From Tolumonas auensis DSM 9187 (lineage in GTDB: Bacteria; Pseudomonadota; Gammaproteobacteria; Enterobacterales; Aeromonadaceae), in the NCBI RefSeq assembly GCF_000023065.1, contig NC_012691.1:1346501-1410500 (forward strand): a stretch of 64,000 bases of DNA. Reading direction: 5' to 3'. Position numbers and translations under genes: made by a program. The notes beneath the pieces were generated by a model. It had not been told where the DNA came from. It did no database searches and saw only the letters and a list, made by a program, of their open reading frames with translations. Positions 17,593 to 28,219 of this stretch are shown here, one piece after another. The stretch's first letter is position 1. Each line of letters starts with the position of its first letter.

Positions 17593-18288
17593 TTATCGGC
17601 ATTGCTCCTTCACAAACCGGTTATGGTTACCCTGATATTTGGCAATCGCGTTGTCCCGCTGACATTCCCACGGTGTAACCGGATATTTCTTATTCCAGAC
17701 TTCAAACAGCTTCCGCTGCTGGTCGGCAATGGATAATTTATAGCGTTCCTGCATGTAGAAATAGGTGCGGGCAATCGCGCCGCGGCTGTGAGGCGGGGGC
17801 TGTACCCGTCTGGCTTTGAAATCGACAACCATCTCACATTGACCATACTGATCCGGCTTGGCATTCCATTCCGAATAGCGGTAATTGGCCCGATCACCAT
17901 TCACTTCACCCACGGACGGAACCAGATTATGCATATCGCCTTCCATCTGAGCAAAAACAGGATCTTTATCGATACAGTTTTTGCGGCCGCCTTGTTGCCA
18001 GCACTGACGCTGGTGGCCAAATTCCCAGGCTGGCACGATGTGTTCCCATTCAATACGATTGGCCCGGCTTTCCTGCTTCCGCACCTGATAGCCACAGGCT
18101 TCTAAATCCGGGGTTAATTTTTTGCCCTTATAAACGATGGGGCATTCGCAGTAAAAGGTGATCGGATGTTGTTTATACAACTCAGCGGCCATTTTCTTGG
18201 CCTGAACAAAGGTTTGATCCGCCAGTACTGTGCTTGTGAAGAAGCTGCAAACGGCTAAAACAGATATTGAAAGAATATTTTTTACCAT
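17593..18288 (-). CDS. endA: Endonuclease I, periplasmic DNase
   Basis: This 231-residue secreted nuclease has a signal peptide ([22 protein letters not shown]) and the endonuclease I core. The core contains [10 protein letters not shown], the beta-beta-alpha-metal nuclease motif with its catalytic His, and later [22 protein letters not shown]. Cysteines are numerous, in line with disulfide stabilisation in the periplasm. The open frame extends 34 codons upstream, but those residues do not resemble a signal peptide; the ATG at 18288 is chosen. Its promoter region is shared with the divergent DUF5718 gene. Confidence 0.93.
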   Translation of the reverse strand: MVKNILSISVLAVCSFFTSTVLADQTFVQAKKMAAELYKQHPITFYCECPIVYKGKKLTPDLEACGYQVRKQESRANRIEWEHIVPAWEFGHQRQCWQQGGRKNCIDKDPVFAQMEGDMHNLVPSVGEVNGDRANYRYSEWNAKPDQYGQCEMVVDFKARRVQPPPHSRGAIARTYFYMQERYKLSIADQQRKLFEVWNKKYPVTPWECQRDNAIAKYQGNHNRFVKEQCR

Positions 18289-18396
18289 AACCGCATATCT
18301 ATGGTGTAAATCACATGTTGCAAGGATAACATGCCTGCGATTTTTAACAGTAATCTTGTTGAGAATGCATGTGCATTCGGAAAGGAGCATGAGCAG

Positions 18397-19227
18397 ATGG
18401 AATTAACCAAATTGATTGGTTTTGGTGTGGCAGGTAATTTTGCCGGACATCTGGAACAAGCTGGGGAAGCCAGTGATTTTGTGAATGTGAAAGTGAAAGA
18501 TGCCATTCAGCCCAAGGCGATATTTCCGTTTTATGTCCCGCATATTGAAAACAGCTTTCTGAACGTATTCCCGATTTCTCATGATCGCATCCAGTTTCCG
18601 AGTGGTGCAGATAACTTACAGATCGAACCTGAAGTCTGCCTGATCTGCGATGTTGAATATGAAAACAACAAAGTTAAAGCATTACAGCCCTGCGAGTTTG
18701 CGGCATTTAACGATTGTTCTATTCGCCGTCCGGGTGCCCGCAAGATCAGTGAAAAGAAAAATTGGGGATCAGCCAGTAAAGGCATGTCTCCTCAGCGTAT
18801 TACCTTAGATAAATTTTCTTCAGGCGGTGAGCTGGATCACTACCATATCGCCAGTTTTCTGCGCCGGAACGGGGAATGCCATGCCTATGGCTTAGACAGT
18901 CCGGCAGTGGAATACAGCTATTTCCACGAAACCCTGCTCAACTGGGTTACAGACAAAATGAACCATCAGCAGGATGAAGGCCCGGCAGAAGATATTTCCG
19001 CTTTACTCAGAGCGGCACAATATCCGGAAAAGGTAATTATCAGCATCGGTGCGACCCGCTATACATCGTTTGGTGAGCAGAACTTCCTGCAGCCGGGGGA
19101 TGAAAGCGTTGTGGTGGTCTATGATGCGCGTCGTTATAACGCAGAGCAAATCAGTCAGATGGCCGCTACGGGTGAGTTTACAGGCGAGGGGATGAGTCTG
19201 CTGCGCCAGCTAGTGGTTGCAGCCTAG
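18397..19227 (+). CDS. DUF5718 family protein
   Basis: This 276-residue cytoplasmic protein begins [28 protein letters not shown], which I recognise as the DUF5718 family of Vibrio, Aeromonas and related genera. The function is unknown. The blocks [12 protein letters not shown] and YDARRYN, and the general layout, recall fumarylacetoacetate hydrolase-fold proteins, but no catalytic role can be claimed. The start is the ATG at 18397, with AAGGAG nine bases upstream; the open frame extends 22 codons further. Its last 50 bases overlap the 3' end of the convergent sprT gene. Confidence 0.8.
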   Translation: MELTKLIGFGVAGNFAGHLEQAGEASDFVNVKVKDAIQPKAIFPFYVPHIENSFLNVFPISHDRIQFPSGADNLQIEPEVCLICDVEYENNKVKALQPCEFAAFNDCSIRRPGARKISEKKNWGSASKGMSPQRITLDKFSSGGELDHYHIASFLRRNGECHAYGLDSPAVEYSYFHETLLNWVTDKMNHQQDEGPAEDISALLRAAQYPEKVIISIGATRYTSFGEQNFLQPGDESVVVVYDARRYNAEQISQMAATGEFTGEGMSLLRQLVVAA

Positions 19228-19702
19228 AGCCACACTGTCGGCAACAATACTGTCTGTCACCGCGTAATATAGCGCGGTGACGACGTACCGATAATTCATG
19301 TTGCTGGCAATCACACCGGTAAGCATAAACGGCACCCTGTACCTTGGTCACATCCATTTTATGTGTTGTGCGGGGTGTAATGTTAAACACATCCTGCATT
19401 ACTTTCTGCCATTCCACGCCATGTGGTTTTACCCGGCCCCATACAGCATGCACCACTAAATGTGCGATTTCATGCGGGATCACCTCACGCTCAAACTCAG
19501 CCTGATTATCCTGCAATAAAACCGGATTAAGCCGGATATGCCAGTCGCGTAAGCGGGCAGTACCTGCACATTTACCACGTTGATCCAGAGTGATTTTCGG
19601 GTGGTTAAATTCACGACGGAAATGACGGGCAGCCAGAGCCAGATAATGGCTGGCGACGACTTCTATCTGAATCAGACTTGTGATGTTGATGGTATTTAGC
19701 AT
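19178..19702 (-). CDS. sprT: SprT family zinc metalloprotease-like protein
   Basis: This 174-residue protein has the zinc-metalloprotease motif HEIAH (His77, Glu78, His81) and a C-terminal zinc-ribbon with the CDC and CCRQC cysteine pairs. It matches the bacterial SprT family (related to eukaryotic Spartan); its bacterial role is not settled. It is encoded downstream of nothing in the same operon and converges on the DUF5718 gene, overlapping it by 50 bp. Confidence 0.92.
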   Translation of the reverse strand: MLNTINITSLIQIEVVASHYLALAARHFRREFNHPKITLDQRGKCAGTARLRDWHIRLNPVLLQDNQAEFEREVIPHEIAHLVVHAVWGRVKPHGVEWQKVMQDVFNITPRTTHKMDVTKVQGAVYAYRCDCQQHELSVRRHRAILRGDRQYCCRQCGSRLQPLAGAADSSPRL

Positions 19703-19749
19703 AAGCAGGATGAGGAGAATACTTCAGAGAGGAAGTATACAGATAAAAC

Positions 19750-19771
19750 AAAGGGGCCGGAGCCCCTTTCA
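19750..19771 (-). terminator. metK terminator
   Basis: On the minus strand GAAAGGGGCTCC-GGCCCCTTT is followed by GTTTTATC, directly after the metK stop at 19780. Confidence 0.75.
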
Positions 19772-19779
19772 ACAACTAA

Positions 19780-20934
19780 TTACTTCAGACCAGCCAGGTC
19801 GCGCAGCAATTCGGCTTTGTCGGTCTTTTCCCATGGGAACTCTTCGCGTCCGAAGTGACCATAAGCAGCCGTTTGTTTGTAAATTGGCTGGATCAGATCC
19901 AGCATCTCAATCAGACCATACGGACGCAGATCGAATTGATCACGTACCAGCTGAGTCAGCAGATCTTCATCAACTTTACCGGTGCCGAATGTTTCAACAC
20001 TGATAGAAGTTGGTTCAGCCACACCAATGGCATAAGAAACCTGAATTTCACAGCGATCAGCCAGACCGGCAGCAACAATGTTCTTCGCTACATAACGGGC
20101 AGCATAGGCAGCTGAACGGTCAACTTTAGATGGATCTTTACCGGAGAAAGCGCCGCCACCGTGACGTGCCATACCACCGTAAGTATCTACGATAATTTTA
20201 CGGCCAGTCAGACCACAGTCACCCATTGGACCACCGATAACGAAACGGCCAGTCGGGTTAATGAAATACTTGGTATTTTTGCTTACCCATTCAGCCGGCA
20301 GTACAGGCTTGATGATCACTTCCTGTACGGCTTCGATCAGATCAGTCTGACTGATATCAGGCGCATGCTGTGTAGACAGAACAACGGTATCGATACCTTC
20401 GATCTTGCCTTGCTTGTCATAAATGAAAGTGATCTGGCTTTTTGCATCCGGACGCAGCCATGGCAGTGTGCCATTCTTGCGTACTTCAGACTGACGTTTC
20501 ACCAGACGATGTGCGTAAGTAATAGGTGCAGGCATTAACACTTCAGTTTCGTTAGAAGCATACCCAAACATCAGACCCTGATCGCCGGCACCCTGTTCTC
20601 TCGGATCGGCGCGATCAACACCCTGGTTAATATCCGGTGACTGTTTACCAATCGCATTCAGTACAGCACAGGAATGAGCATCAAAACCCATGTCAGAATG
20701 GGTATAACCGATATCACAAACGGTTTTACGCACCAGTTCTTCGATATCAACCCATGCAGAGGTAGTGATTTCACCACCAACCAGCACCATCCCTGTTTTT
20801 ACGAATGTTTCACAAGCAACACGTGCTTTGGGATCCTGTTCCAGAATGGCATCCAGCACCGCGTCGGAAATCTGATCCGCGATTTTATCTGGATGTCCTT
20901 CAGCAACGGATTCGGAGGTAAACAGTTTTGCCAT
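19780..20934 (-). CDS. metK: S-adenosylmethionine synthetase
   Basis: This 384-residue cytoplasmic enzyme makes S-adenosylmethionine from methionine and ATP. It shows the family signatures [24 protein letters not shown] at the N-terminus, [12 protein letters not shown] near residue 115 and [19 protein letters not shown] near residue 265. Length matches E. coli MetK (384). It is divergent from tkt across 274 bp, a common gammaproteobacterial arrangement. No SAM riboswitch was recognised in that gap. Confidence 0.98.
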   Translation of the reverse strand: MAKLFTSESVAEGHPDKIADQISDAVLDAILEQDPKARVACETFVKTGMVLVGGEITTSAWVDIEELVRKTVCDIGYTHSDMGFDAHSCAVLNAIGKQSPDINQGVDRADPREQGAGDQGLMFGYASNETEVLMPAPITYAHRLVKRQSEVRKNGTLPWLRPDAKSQITFIYDKQGKIEGIDTVVLSTQHAPDISQTDLIEAVQEVIIKPVLPAEWVSKNTKYFINPTGRFVIGGPMGDCGLTGRKIIVDTYGGMARHGGGAFSGKDPSKVDRSAAYAARYVAKNIVAAGLADRCEIQVSYAIGVAEPTSISVETFGTGKVDEDLLTQLVRDQFDLRPYGLIEMLDLIQPIYKQTAAYGHFGREEFPWEKTDKAELLRDLAGLK

Positions 20935-21208
20935 TTTAATTCTCTGTGTAAAAAGTTGAAGGCGATTGCAACCGGCACATTAACCGTATTGCAAATAGCA
21001 GTATCCACATCTGGACGTCTATCTATGTGACTATTGTCGCAGTCAATGCGGATATCGTCAATGTACGGTACTAATTAAGCAAGCGATCAGTACAGATAGC
21101 AGCCATGCGATAAAATAACCGAGATAACATTTGCGCAACCGGTGATCAGTTTGGGACAATATGCGCCTTACTTAAATGTACAGACCCAATTGAAAGCAGG
21201 AGTGACAA

Positions 21209-23209
21209 ATGCCCTCTCGTAAAGAGTTAGCCAATGCCATCCGTGCATTGAGCATGGATGCAGTTCAGAAAGCCAATTCCGGACACCCAGGCGCCCCGAT
21301 GGGTATGGCTGATATTGCCGAAGTGCTGTGGCGTGACTTTTTGAACCACAACCCGGCTAACCCAAAATGGAGCGAGCGTGACCGTTTCATCCTTTCCAAT
21401 GGTCATGGTTCCATGCTGCTGTACTCCCTGCTGCATCTGACTGGTTATGACCTGTCTATCGATGATCTGAAAAACTTCCGCCAACTGCATTCCCGTACTC
21501 CTGGCCATCCTGAATATGGTTATGCCCCTGGCATTGAAACCACCACAGGTCCGTTAGGGCAGGGTATTACCAACGGTGTTGGTATGGCGCTGGCTGAAAA
21601 AGTACTGGCAGCACAGTTCAACCGTCCGGAATTCGATATCGTCGATCACCACACCTATGTATTTATGGGTGATGGCTGCATGATGGAAGGTATTTCTCAC
21701 GAAGCCTGTTCACTGGCCGGTACCCTGAAGCTGGGTAAACTGATTGCATTCTGGGATGACAACGGTATTTCTATCGACGGTCATGTGGAAGGCTGGTTTA
21801 CTGATGATACCCCGGCGCGTTTTGAAGCTTATGGCTGGCATGTTATCCGCGCTGTGGATGGTCACGATGCCGCAGCTGTTAAAGCCGCAATCGAAGCAGC
21901 TAAAGCAGAAACTACTAAACCAACACTGATCTGCTGTAAAACAGTCATCGGTTTTGGTTCACCGAACAAAGCCGGTTCTCACGATTGCCACGGCGCACCA
22001 CTGGGTGCCGCAGAAATTGCCGCTGCACGTGAGTTCCTGGGCTGGAATCATGAGCCGTTTGTTATTCCTGCCGATATCGCTGCCGAATGGAATGCGAAAG
22101 ATGCTGGTGCAACTAAAGAAGCAGTGTGGAATGAGAAGTTTGCTGCATATGCAGCAGCACATCCTGAACTGGCTGCAGAATACAAACGCCGTGTGAATGG
22201 TGAATTGCCTGCCAACTGGGCTGAAGTATCACAAGCTTTTGTTGAAGATCTGCAAGCGAATCCAGCCAAAATCGCTTCCCGTAAAGCCAGCCAGAACGCT
22301 ATTGAAGCATTTGGCAAGCTGTTACCTGAATTCCTGGGTGGTTCAGCGGATCTGGCACCATCAAACCTGACCATGTGGTCTGGTTCTGAATCACTGACCG
22401 CGGATGATGCATCCGGCAACTATGTGCACTACGGTGTTCGTGAGTTCGCAATGTCAGCAATGATGAACGGTATTGCTCTGCACGGTGGTTTCATTCCTTA
22501 CGGCGCAACCTTCCTGATGTTCATGGAATATGCCCGCAACGCAGTCCGTATGGCTGCGCTGATGAAACAGCGTACTATCTTCGTTTATACCCACGACTCA
22601 ATCGGTCTGGGTGAAGATGGCCCGACGCATCAGCCGGTAGAACAGATCGCTTCTCTGCGTCTGACACCAAACATGAGCACATGGCGTCCATGTGACCAGG
22701 TTGAATCTGCGATTGCCTGGAAATATGCGGTTGAACGTAAAGATGGCCCGAGTGCACTGATTTTCTCCCGTCAGAACCTGACGCAGATGGATCGTACTCC
22801 GGCACAACTGGCGAATGTATATAAAGGTGGTTATGTCCTGCGCGACAGCGAAGGCACGCCGGAAGCCATTCTGATTGCAACGGGTTCTGAAGTTGAACTG
22901 GCGATGCTGGCAGCGGACGAACTGACTGCAAAAGGTCGCAAGATCCGTGTGGTTTCCATCCCATGTACTGATGCTTTCGATGCACAGTCTGCAGAGTACA
23001 AAGAATCTGTATTGCCATCAGCTGTGACTAAACGTGTCGCAGTAGAAGCAGGCATTGCTGATTACTGGTACAAATACGCAGGTCTGAACGGTAAAATCAT
23101 CGGCATGCACTCTTTTGGCGAGTCAGCCCCAGCCGAGCTATTGTTTAAAGAATTTGGCTTTACTGTAGAAAATGTGGTGCAAACTGTTGAAAGTTTGTTC
23201 CAGGCGTAA
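21209..23209 (+). CDS. tktA: Transketolase
   Basis: This 666-residue thiamine-diphosphate enzyme transfers two-carbon units in the pentose phosphate pathway. It has the N-terminal [11 protein letters not shown], the ThDP-binding [13 protein letters not shown] segment with the following WDDNGIS, and the pyrimidine-domain motifs [18 protein letters not shown]. Length and domain order are those of TktA. GCAGGAG lies eight bases before the ATG. A terminator follows, so pgk is a separate unit. Confidence 0.97.
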   Translation: MPSRKELANAIRALSMDAVQKANSGHPGAPMGMADIAEVLWRDFLNHNPANPKWSERDRFILSNGHGSMLLYSLLHLTGYDLSIDDLKNFRQLHSRTPGHPEYGYAPGIETTTGPLGQGITNGVGMALAEKVLAAQFNRPEFDIVDHHTYVFMGDGCMMEGISHEACSLAGTLKLGKLIAFWDDNGISIDGHVEGWFTDDTPARFEAYGWHVIRAVDGHDAAAVKAAIEAAKAETTKPTLICCKTVIGFGSPNKAGSHDCHGAPLGAAEIAAAREFLGWNHEPFVIPADIAAEWNAKDAGATKEAVWNEKFAAYAAAHPELAAEYKRRVNGELPANWAEVSQAFVEDLQANPAKIASRKASQNAIEAFGKLLPEFLGGSADLAPSNLTMWSGSESLTADDASGNYVHYGVREFAMSAMMNGIALHGGFIPYGATFLMFMEYARNAVRMAALMKQRTIFVYTHDSIGLGEDGPTHQPVEQIASLRLTPNMSTWRPCDQVESAIAWKYAVERKDGPSALIFSRQNLTQMDRTPAQLANVYKGGYVLRDSEGTPEAILIATGSEVELAMLAADELTAKGRKIRVVSIPCTDAFDAQSAEYKESVLPSAVTKRVAVEAGIADYWYKYAGLNGKIIGMHSFGESAPAELLFKEFGFTVENVVQTVESLFQA

Positions 23210-23221
23210 ATGCAATGTTAA

Positions 23222-23248
23222 ACGGGAGCTTCGGCTCCCGTTTTTTTC
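23222..23248 (+). terminator. tkt terminator
   Basis: ACGGGAGC-TTCG-GCTCCCGT followed by seven T residues, a UUCG-loop intrinsic terminator. Confidence 0.9.
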
Positions 23249-23516
23249 ACAGAAAATCTGTGTCAAGTATCGCGTTTGATGCATAAGCACAGTAAACTCT
23301 TTGCGTTTGAATGATTAGTTCGTCACAACATAACCGTATTGAGTATGACTTCAGTCCCCCCTGATTTATGTCAGGAAAAAAACAACACACACAACTGAAG
23401 TTCATCCCGCTATTTCCGGTTGACCTGCTAACTTCATAAGTTGCGCCTTATCAGGAAGATTAATAAGGCCAATGGCACTGACTTCGTTATATGTCTGAAA
23501 AATATAGGGGACTAAC

Positions 23517-24680
23517 ATGTCTGTTATCAAAATGACTGATCTGGATCTGGCTGGTAAGCGCGTACTGGTTCGTGCTGACCTGAACGTACCAGTGAAAGAT
23601 GGTAAAGTAACTTCTGACGCTCGTATCGTTGCAACTCTGCCGACCATCAAACTGGCTCTGGAAAAAGGCGCCAAGCTGATGATCACTTCTCACCTGGGTC
23701 GTCCGACCGAAGGCGAGTACAACGAAGAGTTCTCTCTGCTGCCAGTAGTTAACTATCTGAAAGACAAACTGTCCTGCCCGGTACGTCTGGCTAAAGATTA
23801 TCTGGACGGCGTTGAAGTTGCAGCTGGTGAACTGGTTGTTCTGGAAAACTGCCGCTTCAACAAAGGCGAAAAGAAAAACACTGAAGAGCTGGCCAAGAAA
23901 TACGCTGCACTGTGTGACGTATTCGTAATGGACGCTTTCGGTACTGCTCACCGCGCTGAAGGTTCTACCTACGGTGTTGCTCAGTTTGCTCCTGTTGCTT
24001 GTGCTGGCCCACTGCTGGCTGGTGAACTGGACGCGCTGGGTAAAGCGATGCTGAAACCTGAGCGTCCAATGGTTGCTATCGTTGGTGGTTCTAAAGTTTC
24101 TACCAAGCTGACCGTTCTGGAATCTCTGTCTAAAATCGCTGACCAGCTGGTAGTTGGTGGTGGTATCGCTAACACCTTCATCGCGGCTGCTGGCCACAAT
24201 GTTGGTAAATCTCTGTGCGAACACGACCTGATCGACACTGCGAAGAAACTGGCTGCTGAAACCAACATTCCAGTTACTACTGACGTTGTTGTAGGTAAAG
24301 AGTTCTCTGAATCAACTCCAGCTACTATCAAATCAGTTTCTGAAGTAACTGATGACGACATGATTTTCGATATCGGCCCTGATTCCGCTAAAGCACTGGC
24401 TGACATCATCATGAACGCAAAAACCATTCTGTGGAACGGTCCTGTAGGCGTGTTCGAATTCGACCAGTTCGCTAAAGGCACCGAAATCATTGCTAAAGCG
24501 ATCGCTGAATCACCAGCATTCTCTATCGCTGGCGGTGGTGACACTCTGGCTGCTATCGACAAGTTCGGTATCGCAGACAAAGTGTCTTACATCTCTACCG
24601 GCGGTGGTGCATTCCTGGAGTTCGTAGAAGGCAAAGTTCTGCCTGCAGTTGCAATTCTGGAAGAACGCGCTAAAGCGTAA
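23517..24680 (+). CDS. pgk: Phosphoglycerate kinase
   Basis: This 387-residue glycolytic enzyme transfers phosphate between 1,3-bisphosphoglycerate and ADP. It shows [31 protein letters not shown], the hinge, and C-terminal [13 protein letters not shown] with [17 protein letters not shown]. Codon use is strongly biased to GCT, GGT, CTG and AAC, as expected for a highly expressed gene. It lies upstream of fbaA as in enterics, but the epd gene that usually precedes it is absent. Confidence 0.98.
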   Translation: MSVIKMTDLDLAGKRVLVRADLNVPVKDGKVTSDARIVATLPTIKLALEKGAKLMITSHLGRPTEGEYNEEFSLLPVVNYLKDKLSCPVRLAKDYLDGVEVAAGELVVLENCRFNKGEKKNTEELAKKYAALCDVFVMDAFGTAHRAEGSTYGVAQFAPVACAGPLLAGELDALGKAMLKPERPMVAIVGGSKVSTKLTVLESLSKIADQLVVGGGIANTFIAAAGHNVGKSLCEHDLIDTAKKLAAETNIPVTTDVVVGKEFSESTPATIKSVSEVTDDDMIFDIGPDSAKALADIIMNAKTILWNGPVGVFEFDQFAKGTEIIAKAIAESPAFSIAGGGDTLAAIDKFGIADKVSYISTGGGAFLEFVEGKVLPAVAILEERAKA

Positions 24681-24687
24681 TGATTTA

Positions 24688-24717
24688 ACGGGAGGCTGAT
24701 GTCTCCCGTTGTTTTGC
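24688..24717 (+). terminator. Hairpin between pgk and fbaA
   Basis: AACGGGAG and CTCCCGTT form the stem with an 8-base loop, followed by GTTTTG. It is probably a partial terminator, giving different pgk and fbaA transcript levels. Confidence 0.6.
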
Positions 24718-24793
24718 CAATCGGCAATAAATAATTTTTTAGCAACTCGTTCAACTCGTATTTTGTAGTTGAACATCTGATAGGACCTTTGAA

Positions 24794-25870
24794 ATGTCTA
24801 AGATCTTTGATTTCGTGAAACCAGGCGTTATTACCGGTGACGACGTACAGAAAGTATTTGAAGTAGCTAAAGCGAACAAATTCGCTCTGCCTGCTGTTAA
24901 CTGTGTTGGTACTGACTCAGTAAACGCGGTACTGGAAGCTGCAGCTAAAGTTAAAGCGCCAGTAATCGTTCAGTTCTCTAACGGCGGTGCTGCATTCATC
25001 GCTGGTAAAGGTATGAAACTGGAAGGTCAGAAAGCAGCTATCATCGGTGCTATCTCTGGTGCTAAACACGTTCACGCAGTTGCTGAAGCTTACGGTATCC
25101 CTGTAATTCTGCACACTGACCATGCAGCTAAAAAACTGCTGCCATGGATCGACGGTCTGTTAGACGCAGGTGAAAAACACTTTGCTGAAACTGGCAAGCC
25201 ACTGTTCTCTTCTCACATGCTGGATTTGTCTGAAGAGTCACTGGAAGAAAACATCGACATCTGCTGCAAATACCTGGAACGCATGGCCAAAATGGGCATG
25301 ACTCTGGAACTGGAACTGGGTTGCACCGGTGGTGAAGAAGACGGCGTAGACAACAGCCACATGGATCAGTCTGCACTGTACACCCAACCAGAAGACGTTG
25401 CTTACGCTTACGAGCGTCTGAGCAAAATCAGCCCACGTTTCACCATCGCTGCTTCTTTCGGTAACGTACACGGTGTTTACAAACCAGGTAACGTTAAACT
25501 GACTCCAAGCATCCTGGACGCTTCTCAGAAATACGTTTCTGAAAAATTCGGTGTTCCTGCTAACACTCTGAACTTCGTATTCCACGGTGGTTCAGGTTCT
25601 ACTCAGCAAGAAATCGAAGAGTCTGTAGGCTACGGCGTAGTTAAAATGAACATCGATACTGACACCCAGTGGGCAACTTGGGAAGGTATCCTGAACTACT
25701 ACAAAGAAAAAGAAGCTTACCTGCAAGGCCAGCTGGGTAACCCAGAAGGCGCAGACTCACCAAACAAAAAATACTACGATCCACGCGTATGGCTGCGTAA
25801 AGCTCAGGAAACTATGATTGCCCGTCTGGAACAGGCATTCAAAGAACTGAACGCGATCGACGTACTGTAA
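24794..25870 (+). CDS. fbaA: Class II fructose-bisphosphate aldolase
   Basis: This 358-residue zinc-dependent aldolase cleaves fructose-1,6-bisphosphate. Zinc-site and family motifs include HTDHAAKKLLPWIDG, ELELGCTGGEEDGVDNS, and FHGGSGSTQQEIEESVGYGVVKMNIDTDTQWA. Length equals E. coli FbaA (359). Codon bias is again that of highly expressed genes. It is closed by a strong terminator. Confidence 0.98.
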   Translation: MSKIFDFVKPGVITGDDVQKVFEVAKANKFALPAVNCVGTDSVNAVLEAAAKVKAPVIVQFSNGGAAFIAGKGMKLEGQKAAIIGAISGAKHVHAVAEAYGIPVILHTDHAAKKLLPWIDGLLDAGEKHFAETGKPLFSSHMLDLSEESLEENIDICCKYLERMAKMGMTLELELGCTGGEEDGVDNSHMDQSALYTQPEDVAYAYERLSKISPRFTIAASFGNVHGVYKPGNVKLTPSILDASQKYVSEKFGVPANTLNFVFHGGSGSTQQEIEESVGYGVVKMNIDTDTQWATWEGILNYYKEKEAYLQGQLGNPEGADSPNKKYYDPRVWLRKAQETMIARLEQAFKELNAIDVL

Positions 25871-25898
25871 TTCCGGAAAGATTTCTTTTCTGAATAAA

Positions 25899-25926
25899 AG
25901 CGCCTGCAATTGCAGGCGCTTTTTTA
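25899..25926 (+). terminator. fbaA terminator
   Basis: AGCGCCTGCA-AT-TGCAGGCGCT followed by a run of T residues, a long perfect stem. Confidence 0.9.
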
Positions 25927-26074
25927 TTGCGTAGATTATTATCTAATAAAGCAAATAACTATTTTGTATCAACGATGTATGTAAAGGCGATCTTATAACA
26001 AAAATCTTCTATAGTAACAATTGACGCCTTCAATCCTGGTATTCAGGTTTTACTCGGGTAGTTCAAGGATAACT

Positions 26075-28219
26075 ATGACAATGGCTAACGGGCAACATGG
26101 TTCATTACTGGAATGTTTGCTGTTTATGTCACAGCACTATGGCATGGCTAACACGCGTGAGGCGCTGACTGCCGGTCTGCCATTAAAGGATGGCATGCTG
26201 ACACCAGAGTTGTTTCCCCGGGCCGCACATAGAGCTGGTTTTGTTGTTGATTATTTTGCCTCTTCCTTAGAAGTTATTCCGACCTTATTGCTACCGTGCA
26301 TTCTGTTAATGAAGGATGGCCGGGCTGCCGTTTTGATCTCTGTTGATAAAGATGCATCGCAAGCTGTTCTGTTTGTTCCGGTAGGAAGTGTTGGTCAGCA
26401 AACCATTCCTTTTACTGTTTTAGAAAATGAGTTTTCGGGGCACGGGTTTTATATTAAACGCCGTTTGCAGTTTGATGACCGGGCACCGGAAGTGCTGAAA
26501 CCCCGCGAAGGGCATTGGTTCTGGAGTACCTTGTTCGAGTCATTACCTATCTATAAAGACGTCCTGATCGCATCGATTCTGATTAATGTTTTTGCAGTTG
26601 CCAGTCCGATTTTTATCATGAATGTTTACGATAAAATCGTTCCGAATCTGGCATTTGATTCTCTCTGGGTGTTGGCGATCGGGGTTTCACTGATCTTTTC
26701 TTTTGATCTCATCATCCGGCAACTCAGAAGTTATTTCATTGATATAGCTGGAAAAAAATCTGATTTACTGCTTTCCGCCAAAATCTTCTCTAAGGTTCTT
26801 GGTATCCGTCTGGAGTCAAGACCGAATTCAACGGGTGCTTTCGCACGTCATTTGCACGAATTTGAATCTATCAGGGAGTTTTTTACTTCAGCCACAGTTT
26901 CTGCATTGATTGATTTGCCTTTCGCATTCCTGTTTCTGCTGGTTATCTGGATATTTGCCGGTGTGCTGGCTGTCGTCCCTCTGATCGCCATCATTATTAT
27001 GATTGTGTATAGCCTCTATATTCAGGCTCCTTTGCGCCATAGCATTGAAGAAAGCAGTCGTCTGGCCGCGCAGAAGTATGCCACTGTTATCGAAGCTCTT
27101 GCGGGGCTGGAGTCCGTCAAGATCCATAATGCGGAAGGCCAGTTCCAGCATCGCTGGGAGCAGGCTGTCAGCCATATGGCAAATGTTGGTATTGAGACCC
27201 GCAAGATCACCAATATGGTGGGTGGTCTTGCGAGTTATGTACAACAAATGACGATGGTTGCGATTGTTGTCCTTGGCGTATATGAAATCTCGGAAGGTAA
27301 TCTGTCGATGGGGGGGATGATTGCGGCTGTCATGCTTTCCGGGCGCGCGATTGGTCCATTGATCCAGCTGTCTGTTTTATCAACCCGCTACAATCAGGCC
27401 AAATCTGCCTTGCTTCTGCTCGAAAACATTATGCAAAGCCCGTCAGAAAGAGAAGATGACCGGCACTATCTTGATTATGACCGTTTATCCGGACGGATAG
27501 AACTGGACGATGTTTCGTTCAATTATCCGGATATTGAACAGGCCGCACTGAAACATGTAACGCTTAACATCCAGCCCGGAGAGAAAATAGCGATTATCGG
27601 CCGCATTGGTGCCGGGAAAACAACACTCGAAAAACTAATATTGGGTCTTTATAAGCCAATAGAAGGGGCCGTCCGTCTGGATGGCTTTGAACTGCCCCAG
27701 CTTCATCCTTCTACAGTGCGGAATAATATCGGGTGTGTTCCTCAGGATTTTTCATTGTTCTACGGCACTATCCGTCAGAATATCCAGCTCGGTCATCCTC
27801 ATGCGACAGATGCTCAGATTTTGCGTGCTGCGCAGCGGGCTGGTGTCAGCCAATTTACGAACCATGATCCTAATGGTCTGGAAAGGCAGGTCGGTGAAAG
27901 TGGCAGAAATTTATCCGGAGGGCAACGACAGTCAATTGCACTGGCTAGGGCTATGTTACTTGATCCGCCTATTCTTATTTTAGATGAACCAACCGCTAAC
28001 ATGGATAACCGTTCTGAAAGCATAGTAAAACGGGAATTAGCTAATTTACCCGCAGATACGACGATGCTTTTAATTACTCACAGAACCTCCATGCTGGATA
28101 TCGTGAACCGAATCATTGTGCTTGAGCAGGGGATGGTGGTTGCTGATGGCCCGCGGGATTTGGTATTGCAGCAGCTTAAAGAAGGTAAGGTACGGGTAAG
28201 AGAGAATAATGATGTCTAA
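26075..28219 (+). CDS. lapB: Type I secretion ATPase/permease, LapB-like
   Basis: This 714-residue inner-membrane ABC exporter has an N-terminal C39-peptidase-like domain (~1-125) without an evident catalytic Cys-His set, six membrane segments (~160-420) and a nucleotide-binding domain. Walker A is GRIGAGKT (509-516), the signature LSGGQRQS begins at residue 613, and Walker B ILILDEPT is near 635. The degenerate C39-like domain is typical of exporters of large RTX adhesins, where it binds substrate and does not cleave it. The ATG at 26075 with AAGGAT upstream is chosen over an upstream in-frame start. It is the first gene of a lap operon. Confidence 0.92.
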   Translation: MTMANGQHGSLLECLLFMSQHYGMANTREALTAGLPLKDGMLTPELFPRAAHRAGFVVDYFASSLEVIPTLLLPCILLMKDGRAAVLISVDKDASQAVLFVPVGSVGQQTIPFTVLENEFSGHGFYIKRRLQFDDRAPEVLKPREGHWFWSTLFESLPIYKDVLIASILINVFAVASPIFIMNVYDKIVPNLAFDSLWVLAIGVSLIFSFDLIIRQLRSYFIDIAGKKSDLLLSAKIFSKVLGIRLESRPNSTGAFARHLHEFESIREFFTSATVSALIDLPFAFLFLLVIWIFAGVLAVVPLIAIIIMIVYSLYIQAPLRHSIEESSRLAAQKYATVIEALAGLESVKIHNAEGQFQHRWEQAVSHMANVGIETRKITNMVGGLASYVQQMTMVAIVVLGVYEISEGNLSMGGMIAAVMLSGRAIGPLIQLSVLSTRYNQAKSALLLLENIMQSPSEREDDRHYLDYDRLSGRIELDDVSFNYPDIEQAALKHVTLNIQPGEKIAIIGRIGAGKTTLEKLILGLYKPIEGAVRLDGFELPQLHPSTVRNNIGCVPQDFSLFYGTIRQNIQLGHPHATDAQILRAAQRAGVSQFTNHDPNGLERQVGESGRNLSGGQRQSIALARAMLLDPPILILDEPTANMDNRSESIVKRELANLPADTTMLLITHRTSMLDIVNRIIVLEQGMVVADGPRDLVLQQLKEGKVRVRENNDV

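Noticed and set aside
20935-21208. metK upstream region examined for a SAM riboswitch
   Set aside because: No conserved stem arrangement was recognised, and such switches are not expected before metK in gammaproteobacteria.
26021-26074. Upstream in-frame start giving an 18-residue longer LapB
   Set aside because: It lacks a ribosome-binding site, and the extra residues do not resemble LapB N-termini; AAGGAT precedes the ATG at 26075.
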